Positions 5,576 through 9,598 of a stretch of 9,598 nt of DNA are shown here, piece after piece. Each line of letters opens with the position of its first letter. The first letter of the stretch is position 1. A program made the translations under genes and the position numbers. The stretch is from contig JBLGCL010000109.1 of the NCBI GenBank assembly GCA_047617305.1, positions 1-9,598 of the forward strand, read 5' to 3'. This DNA comes from DATFIX01 sp047617305 (GTDB lineage Archaea > Halobacteriota > Halobacteria > Halobacteriales > Natrialbaceae). The notes beneath the pieces were generated by a model. It was not told the origin of the DNA, ran no database searches, and saw only the letters and a program-made list of their open reading frames with translations.

Positions 5576-6607
5576 ATGGAGACGCGCAAGGTACAGCGGC
5601 TGGGACCGTCGACGCTTGCGATGACGCTACCGGCCGAGTGGGCGAGGGAACACGCGGTCGAGAAGGGCGACGAGGTGACCCTCCGGATGGGCGGGAAGGG
5701 AACGCTGACGGTGATGCCGGAGTCGGCCAGCGGCGGGGAAACCGAGGCGATCGTCCACGCCGACGAGCTCGACGCCGACGCCGTCGAGCGGGCCATCGTC
5801 GCCCAGTACGTCCTTGGGCGCCGGGTCATCAGGATCGAGCGCTCGGACAGTGCCCTGGAGAGCGAGCACATCAACGCGGTCTATCAGGCCGAAACCCAGT
5901 TGATGGGCCTGGGCGTCATCGAGGAGACCCCGGACAGCATCTCGATCCGGTGCTCGGTGGACCCGGAGGACTTCACGCTCGACAACCTCTTGGAGCGCCT
6001 GGAGAGCACGGGGTCGACGATGCGGACCGAGGCGATCAAGGCGCTGGCCCACGGCAACCCCGACCTCGCCCAGCGGGCGCTCAACCGGGAGCGCCAGGCG
6101 AACAAGATATTCGTCCTGATGCTCCGCCTGATCTTCACGGCCTACCAGGACCCCAGCCTGGCCCGGGCGATCGGCCTGAGCGACGGGTTCCCCCTCATCG
6201 GCTACCGGTCGATCGCGAAGAACCTCGAACTGACGGCCGACAACGCCCAGGACATCGCCGAGATAGTCCTGGACGTCGACGAGAGCACGATCAACGTCGA
6301 GGGGTCGGTCGTCCGGCAGATCCGGGAACTCACGGACGACGTGGACGAGATCACCGCCCTGGCCGTCGAAGCCGCGGTCGAACGGGACTACGACAAGACG
6401 ATCGGGGTCCGACGTCAGTTCCACGGGATTACGGCGGAAGAACAGCGGATCCTCGAGGAACTCCCGGAGATGTCGAACGAGGACCTGCTACGGATCCGGG
6501 AGGTGCTCGTCGGGCTCCAGCAGACCGCCCAGTACGCCATGCGTAACGGCGAGATCGCGGCCAATCTCGCGCTGAACGAGGAGTCCGAACACACGACGAT
6601 CAAGTGA
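5576..6607 (+). CDS. AbrB/SpoVT-domain PhoU-family regulator
   Basis: The 343-residue protein has an N-terminal swapped-hairpin AbrB/MazE-type domain (residues 1-50: METRKVQRLGPSTLAMTLPA, then EWAREHAVEKGDEVTLRMGG). Two long helical PhoU-like units follow, at about 115-215 and 225-330 (for example EAIKALAHGNPDLAQRALNR and RQIRELTDDVDEITALAVEA). Haloarchaea carry several proteins of this layout, annotated as phosphate uptake regulators; PhoU helical bundles bind metals and contact the Pst transporter or histidine kinases. Here no pst transporter gene lies within reach, so the ligand and target are uncertain. The AbrB part could bind DNA, including the repeats upstream of its own promoter; that is inference. 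The start is fixed by the TATA spacing. The stop is 25 bases from the stop of the convergent neighbour. Confidence 0.88.
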   Translation: METRKVQRLGPSTLAMTLPAEWAREHAVEKGDEVTLRMGGKGTLTVMPESASGGETEAIVHADELDADAVERAIVAQYVLGRRVIRIERSDSALESEHINAVYQAETQLMGLGVIEETPDSISIRCSVDPEDFTLDNLLERLESTGSTMRTEAIKALAHGNPDLAQRALNRERQANKIFVLMLRLIFTAYQDPSLARAIGLSDGFPLIGYRSIAKNLELTADNAQDIAEIVLDVDESTINVEGSVVRQIRELTDDVDEITALAVEAAVERDYDKTIGVRRQFHGITAEEQRILEELPEMSNEDLLRIREVLVGLQQTAQYAMRNGEIAANLALNEESEHTTIK

Positions 6608-6632
6608 CCGCCGGGCGAGCCTGCCGCTTCCC

Positions 6633-7088
6633 TTACCCGTTTCCTTCCACCTCCGGCATCGGCCCCGTTTCCCGCGTCCTTTCTCGTTTGCGAACCGTCA
6701 GCGGACTTCCGCGAACGACCTCGCAGTCGAACGCCGGATGCTCGGCTACGTGTCGGACCACCATGTGCCGTCGCGACCCAGTGATCCCTTCACCCCCGAC
6801 GTCCTCGGCGGTGAATTCCCGGGGCAGGCGCTCGAACAACCGTTCGACGGCGGCAAACGACTCGAAGACCTTCGCGTTCCCGTCCGAGTCCGCGCCGCGC
6901 CTGGCCACGACGTACGTCCCGTCCGGACGGTGGCGTCCGGTCGTCCGAACGAACGTGTCTGTCCTGGCCACGGCGTCACCGATGGCCTCGCGCAAGGCGA
7001 CGGCTTCCCGCCTGGACACGCGCACCTGTCGATCGCCGATACGGATCGCGACCTCGTCGCCGTCAGTTCGCGTCGATACCGTCCGCAC
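6633..7088 (-). CDS. Conserved haloarchaeal protein of unknown function, 151 residues
   Basis: A minus-strand frame from a GTG at 7088-7086 to TAA at 6635-6633. The product starts with a strand pair (VSTRTDGDEVAIRIGDRQVR), then a helix (REAVALREAIGDAVA), strands (DTFVRTTGRHRPDGTYVVAR), a helix (ESFAAVERLFERLP) and an end rich in basic residues (GSRRHMVVRHVAEHPAFDCE, then PLTVRKRERT). It has no membrane span or cysteine cluster. The alternating charged pattern and GC-rich third positions support coding on this strand over the overlapping plus-strand frames. I do not recognise a functional family; the HMVVRHVAEHPAF helix resembles a short recognition-helix unit but that is weak. No ATG is available: an in-frame TAG at 7121-7119 limits the start, and GTG 7088 is the best candidate though it lacks a clear ribosome-binding site. 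Confidence 0.76.
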   Translation of the reverse strand: MRTVSTRTDGDEVAIRIGDRQVRVSRREAVALREAIGDAVARTDTFVRTTGRHRPDGTYVVARRGADSDGNAKVFESFAAVERLFERLPREFTAEDVGGEGITGSRRHMVVRHVAEHPAFDCEVVRGSPLTVRKRERTRETGPMPEVEGNG

Positions 7089-7131
7089 GTCGACCGAGAA
7101 GAACCCGATCAGGAGCTCCTACGCTCCGTGT

Positions 7132-7164
7132 CATCACCGTCGGATAGCCCGCTTCGATACTTAG
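7132..7164 (-). promoter_or_regulatory. Possible promoter of the 151-residue protein gene
   Basis: On the minus strand, CTAAGTATC (7164-7156) is a weak TATA-like site. It predicts transcription starting near 7134, which coincides with an ATG at 7134-7132 opening a 23-codon frame that ends at 7063 and overlaps the main GTG start in another frame. A perfect palindrome AGGAGCTCCT (7111-7120), which contains a GGAG ribosome-binding-like core, lies between. Confidence 0.3.
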
Positions 7165-7224
7165 TGCTGTCGGCGTGACCGACGCGGGTGGCCCGACAGG
7201 GGCGGGTCCGCCCGGATTGCGTGG

Positions 7225-7254
7225 AACTAAGTTCCCCGGCGGCCGAACGGTTCG
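7225..7254 (+). promoter_or_regulatory. Promoter and palindrome before the two-span membrane protein
   Basis: AACTAAG (7225-7231) is centred 28 bases before the ATG at 7256, as expected for a leaderless start. CGAAC-G-GTTCG (7244-7254), a palindrome with a one-base centre, sits immediately before the start and could be an operator over the transcription start. Confidence 0.45.
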
Positions 7255-7255
7255 T

Positions 7256-7456
7256 ATGGCAGGTCGCGAGACCGAGACGACGGACATGGGTATCGGACTC
7301 ACCCTCGCGTTCGGCGTGCTGGCGCTGATCGGTGCCCTGGTGATGGTCGTCGGGGCGCCGGCGAAGATTGCCGGCGTCGGGTTCGCCGTCGCCGTGGTGT
7401 TCGCCGCGCTGGCGACCGTGGCGGCCCAGGGGTACGGACCGGCACCCAACGAGTAG
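7256..7456 (+). CDS. Small two-span membrane protein, 66 residues
   Basis: From ATG 7256 the protein begins MAGRETETTDMGIGLTLAFG and contains two hydrophobic helices, at about 12-33 (GIGLTLAFGVLALIGALVMVVG) and 38-58 (IAGVGFAVAVVFAALATVAA in part), joined by a short APAK loop. It ends with GYGPAPNE. Both ends would lie on the same side of the membrane. An in-frame ATG at 7175 would add 27 residues rich in glycine and proline, unlike a halophilic N-terminus, whereas 7256 has a TATA-like box at the right distance, so I chose the shorter form. It resembles a group of small haloarchaeal membrane proteins known only as a DUF (possibly DUF7525, from memory). The function is unknown. The next gene starts 42 bases later with its own promoter-like site. 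Confidence 0.76.
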   Translation: MAGRETETTDMGIGLTLAFGVLALIGALVMVVGAPAKIAGVGFAVAVVFAALATVAAQGYGPAPNE

Positions 7457-7463
7457 CGGAAAA

Positions 7464-7473
7464 GGGTTAAGAG
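7464..7473 (+). promoter_or_regulatory. TATA-like box before the small winged-helix gene
   Basis: GGGTTAAGAG is centred about 30 bases before the ATG at 7499, in a gap of only 42 bases. It suggests the gene can be transcribed alone with a leader of a few bases. Confidence 0.5.
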
Positions 7474-7498
7474 ACGGAATCCCCTAGAACGGCCTGAG

Positions 7499-7723
7499 AT
7501 GACCGAGTATACGGAAGAGGAACGGCGCATTCTCGCCTACCTCCACGAGAGCGTTTCTCGCGGCGAGCGCTATTTTCGCGCCAAGAACATCGCGAGTGCC
7601 CTCGGCCTAAGCGCGAAACAGGTCGGCGTGAGGCTCCCGCGACTCGCCGAGAAGTCCGACGACGTGGACATCGAGAAGTGGGGGCGCGCGAAGTCGACCA
7701 CCTGGAAAGTCACGTTGAGCTAG
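7499..7723 (+). CDS. Small winged-helix-like protein, 74 residues (DUF7123-type)
   Basis: The protein reads as a compact winged helix: helix 1 TEEERRILAYLHESV (5-19), a basic turn RGERYFRAKN, a helix-turn-helix IASALGLSAKQVGVRLPRLA (31-50), and a wing with WGRAKSTTWKVTLS at the end (61-74). The LGLSAKQVGVRLPRL segment fits a recognition helix. It lacks a sensor domain, so it may be a DNA-binding protein, or act in nucleoprotein organisation or transcription. I recall it as the haloarchaeal DUF7123 family, unverified. The start is the first ATG, with a TATA-like box about 30 bases upstream. A T-tract follows the stop within 20 bases. The fold is inferred by eye from the helix pattern. Confidence 0.83.
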   Translation: MTEYTEEERRILAYLHESVSRGERYFRAKNIASALGLSAKQVGVRLPRLAEKSDDVDIEKWGRAKSTTWKVTLS

Positions 7724-7736
7724 TTCCTTGCGTTGC

Positions 7737-7741
7737 TTTTT
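7737..7741 (+). terminator. Oligo-T tract after the winged-helix gene
   Basis: TTTTT lies 13 bases after the TAG stop at 7721-7723, inside the T-rich stretch GCTTTTTGTTCC. Archaeal RNA polymerase terminates at such U-runs without needing a hairpin. The same stretch is centred about 27 bases before the next start (7767) and could also serve as a poor TATA box. Confidence 0.42.
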
Positions 7742-7766
7742 GTTCCTGTAGTTCAAATGGGACCTC

Positions 7767-8201
7767 ATGACCGTCCGGGTTGAGCGGACCATCGAGTTGC
7801 CTGCCGATCCTCGCCGCGTCTGGGAGTTCATTGCCGATCCGTCCAACAGGGCACGATCGATCAGCGTCGTCTCCGATTTCACGGTCGACGGATCGGACGA
7901 CACGGTCGTGACCTGGCACATCGACCTCCCGATTCCGGTGATCAGCCGGACCATCGCAGTGCGAACCCAGGACGTGGAGCGGGATCCCCCCGAATTCGTC
8001 AAGTTCGAGGGTCGCTCGAAGGTGCTGAACGTCACCGGGGAACACTTCATCACCGCCAGCGACGGCGGAAGCCGCCTCCGGAACAGCTTCGTGGTCGAGG
8101 GGCGACTACCTGGCGTCGAGCGGTTCTTCCGGAAGAACCTTGACGCCGAACTGAAAAACCTCGAACGAACCCTGCGGGAGGACCTCGAACTCGAGCAATG
8201 A
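7767..8201 (+). CDS. SRPBCC (START/Bet v1-like) family protein
   Basis: The 144-residue protein has the layout of the SRPBCC superfamily: strand 1 TVRVERTIELPADPRRVWEF (2-21) leads into the IADPSNRARSISVVSDFTVD helix-loop, then paired strands (DDTVVTWHIDLPIPVISRTI, PPEFVKFEGRSKVLNVTGEH, GGSRLRNSFVVEGRLP), and a long C-terminal helix (GVERFFRKNLDAELKNLERT and onward) that closes the ligand cavity. The ADPxxVWEFIADP opening is characteristic of CoxG-like and polyketide cyclase-like members, which bind hydrophobic ligands. No ligand can be named. The TGA overlaps the next ATG by four bases, so it is translationally coupled to the amidohydrolase. ATG 7767 is the first usable start; the ATG at 7757 is in another frame and closes at once. 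Confidence 0.89.
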   Translation: MTVRVERTIELPADPRRVWEFIADPSNRARSISVVSDFTVDGSDDTVVTWHIDLPIPVISRTIAVRTQDVERDPPEFVKFEGRSKVLNVTGEHFITASDGGSRLRNSFVVEGRLPGVERFFRKNLDAELKNLERTLREDLELEQ

Positions 8202-8998
8202 AACTCGCACTGGCTCAACTCGACATCGAAGGCGACGACGTCGATGGGAACGTCGACCGGGCGCGGTCGGCCGTCGCGGCGGCGGCCGACGACGGTGCCG
8301 ACCTCGTTGCACTCCCCGAGATCTTCAACGTGGGCTACTTCGCCTTCGATCGGTATCGCGACCGCGCCGAACCGCTCTCCGGCCCCACCCTGTCGGCGAT
8401 GGCGGACGCGGCCCGAAACCACGGGGTCGCCGTCCTGGCCGGGACCATCGTGGAGGACCTGGCCGCGACGGAGGGCCCGACCCCGGCCGACGAGGGGCTG
8501 GCCAACGCGGCGGTCCTGTTCGACGAGCATGGCGACCGGCGGCTCGTGTACCGCAAGCACCACCTCTTCGGCTACGAGTCGGCCGAGGCGGAACTGCTGG
8601 TTCCCGGCGAACGGCTCGAGACCGCCGACGTCGGGGGCTTTACCGTCGGCGTGACGACCTGTTACGACCTCCGGTTCCCGGAGCTGTACCGCGCCCTCGC
8701 CGAGCAGGGAGCGTCCCTGGTCCTCGTGCCGAGCGCCTGGCCGTATCCGCGGGTCGAACACTGGCAAGTCCTCTCGCGAGCCCGGGCGATCGAGAACCAG
8801 CTGTTCCTCGCGACGATCAACGGCAGCGGGACGTTCGACGGAACGACGCTTCTGGGACGCTCGACGATGTACGACCCCTGGGGGAACCTCCTGTCCAGCA
8901 CCGGGGACGAACCGGCGATCGTGACGGCCACGATCGATCCCGAGCGCGTAGCGGCGGTCCGCGACGAGTTCCCCGCCTGGCACGACCGGCGGCGCTGA
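8198..8998 (+). CDS. Carbon-nitrogen hydrolase (nitrilase superfamily, Nit2/omega-amidase-like)
   Basis: The 266-residue enzyme has the complete Glu-Lys-Cys triad of the nitrilase superfamily: E41 in LVALPEIFNVGYF, K120 in VYRKHHLFGYE, and C155 in GVTTCYDLRFPELYRAL. Family blocks around them include LAGTIVED (80-87), VPSAWPYPRVEHWQVLSRAR (about 181-200) and AIENQLFLATINGSG. The combination TTCYDLRFPELYR with RKHHLF is closest to the Nit/Nit2 branch, which hydrolyses small amides such as 2-oxoglutaramate or deaminated glutathione; the exact substrate is not readable. A gap-like loop TEGPTPADEGLANA (91-104) precedes AAVLFDEHGD. The start ATG overlaps the SRPBCC stop (ATGA), so both are made from one transcript. 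The stop TGA is at 8996-8998, with GTCGT-N7-ACGAC (9016-9032) just downstream. Confidence 0.93.
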   Translation: MKLALAQLDIEGDDVDGNVDRARSAVAAAADDGADLVALPEIFNVGYFAFDRYRDRAEPLSGPTLSAMADAARNHGVAVLAGTIVEDLAATEGPTPADEGLANAAVLFDEHGDRRLVYRKHHLFGYESAEAELLVPGERLETADVGGFTVGVTTCYDLRFPELYRALAEQGASLVLVPSAWPYPRVEHWQVLSRARAIENQLFLATINGSGTFDGTTLLGRSTMYDPWGNLLSSTGDEPAIVTATIDPERVAAVRDEFPAWHDRRR

Positions 8999-9290
8999 TC
9001 GATCGGCCACGCACTGTCGTCGAGGGAACGACGATCGCGTTCGCTTCCACCCTCGTTATCAGGGTTTATACGACCGGGGGTCGTAGCCATGGCTGCCGGA
9101 TTCGGCGCTTTTCACGTCGAACCGGCAAACCGGTCGAACGCCTACCACGGCGATCCGGTCCGCCCGACACGGCGAGTGCCCGGGATTCGTCCGACGCTCC
9201 GTCCGGCGACCTCCTCGCTCCTTCCCCCGTTCTCCTCTGCGAAACTACCGTCCTTGGACCCGAATTGAATCGATGCACCGGGCGTCCCGG
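8999..9290. other. Gap between convergent genes with a TATA-like hexamer and hairpin; no convincing gene
   Basis: The gap separates the amidohydrolase stop from the stop of the minus-strand kinase-like gene. It holds an inverted repeat GTCGT-N7-ACGAC (9016-9032), the hexamer TTTATA (9065-9070) and directly after it a perfect six-base hairpin ACGACC-GGG-GGTCGT (9070-9084). An ATG at 9089 opens 59 codons to TGA at 9266-9268, beginning MAAGFGAFHVEPANRSNAYH, but the product is basic and its GC content at third positions is clearly lower than in neighbouring genes, and the TATA spacing (about 21 bases) is too short for a leaderless start. The minus-strand frame here is arginine-rich and also unconvincing. 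A small RNA promoter is possible; nothing is established. Confidence 0.45.
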
Positions 9291-9598
9291 TCACCCCCGG
9301 CCGCCGGCGGCCGTCTCGATTTCGCCTTTCAGCAGCGTCCCGTCGAAGTCGTGATCCGGTCGCAAGTTGACGAAGTCCAGGAACTCCCGGGCTGCCAGGA
9401 GGTCATCGACCGTGTAGACGTCCCGGGCCGTGGCGACCGCCCTGCGGGCACCGATACGGGTCTCCAGCGTCGCGATGGCACAGGCCAGGTCGTACGCGCG
9501 GGCGTCGTCGATGCCTTCCCCCTCCTTGACGGTCGTCGCGTCGATGAAGTAGAGGCACCCCTCCCGGAGCAACACGTTCTCGGCCCGGAGATCTCCGT
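9291..9598 (-). CDS. Protein-kinase-fold protein (RIO/Bud32-like), C-terminal part (5' end outside window)
   Basis: The minus-strand frame enters from the right edge and ends with TGA at 9293-9291, leaving 101 residues. The first visible residues are GDLRAENVLLREGCLYFIDA. This is the catalytic loop of the kinase-like superfamily (HGDLxxxN, with the catalytic aspartate and a metal-binding asparagine), followed by the IDA that corresponds to the DFG aspartate. The rest (TTVKEGEGIDDARAYDLACA, then helices such as VDDLLAAREFLDFVNL) resembles the compact helical C-lobe of RIO, Bud32 or aminoglycoside-phosphotransferase-like enzymes. The GTG at 9575 is valine in the motif and not the start. Which family it belongs to, and its substrate, need the missing N-terminal lobe. 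Confidence 0.74.
   Translation of the reverse strand, partial: GDLRAENVLLREGCLYFIDATTVKEGEGIDDARAYDLACAIATLETRIGARRAVATARDVYTVDDLLAAREFLDFVNLRPDHDFDGTLLKGEIETAAGGRG

Noticed and set aside
5557..6546. A 329-residue plus-strand frame inside the AbrB-PhoU gene
   Set aside because: Arginine- and glycine-rich composition without domains, fully covered by the PhoU-family frame.
7175..7255. Upstream ATG extending the two-span membrane protein by 27 residues
   Set aside because: The extension is glycine- and proline-rich and the TATA-like box lies inside it, 28 bases before the internal ATG at 7256.
7607..9010. A 467-residue minus-strand frame opposite the SRPBCC and amidohydrolase genes
   Set aside because: Both plus-strand genes have intact family motifs; the antisense frame is open only because of codon bias.
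9089..9268. A 59-codon plus-strand frame after the TTTATA box
   Set aside because: Basic product, third-position GC lower than in the surrounding genes, and the TATA-to-ATG distance is too short for a leaderless start; kept only as part of the gap description.
9066..9278. A 70-residue minus-strand frame downstream of the kinase-like gene
   Set aside because: Very basic, no membrane or metal-binding pattern, and unlike halophilic protein composition.

Overview
The window looks like a conserved chromosomal segment of a haloarchaeon (class Halobacteria). Reasons: GC-rich DNA with strong GC preference at third codon positions, very acidic predicted proteins, several starts about 25-30 bases downstream of a TATA-like box as expected for leaderless transcripts, and archaeal genes such as the tRNA C56 methyltransferase Trm56 and transcription factor E. 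No mobile element, CRISPR array, rRNA or tRNA was seen.

Left part (1-3311): the 3' end of trm56; a small convergent zinc-ribbon gene that appears broken by a one-base deletion; then a tightly overlapping operon tfe - DUF2110 - DUF5803-type lipoprotein (junctions TAATG and ATGA). A competence/damage-inducible protein A (CinA N-terminal/MoaB-like) gene follows with its own TATA-like box.

Middle part (3312-6607): a 38-residue single-span membrane microprotein on the minus strand, a GNAT acetyltransferase, an ATP-NAD kinase family protein, a 275-base regulatory gap carrying degenerate repeats at a 20-base period, and a stand-alone AbrB-PhoU regulator with a good TATA box.

Right part (6608-9598): a minus-strand conserved hypothetical protein; a two-span small membrane protein; a 74-residue winged-helix-like protein; a translationally coupled SRPBCC protein and nitrilase-superfamily amidohydrolase; a roughly 290-base gap with a TATA-like hexamer and a hairpin but no convincing gene; and the C-terminal part of a minus-strand protein-kinase-fold protein that runs off the window edge.

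Most genes are housekeeping or core haloarchaeal genes, and I found no clear new defence or metabolic system. The most informative oddities are the frameshifted zinc-ribbon gene, the 20-base-period repeats before the PhoU-like gene, the microprotein, and palindromes lying between TATA boxes and starts. DUF names are given from memory of the families and were not checked by a search.
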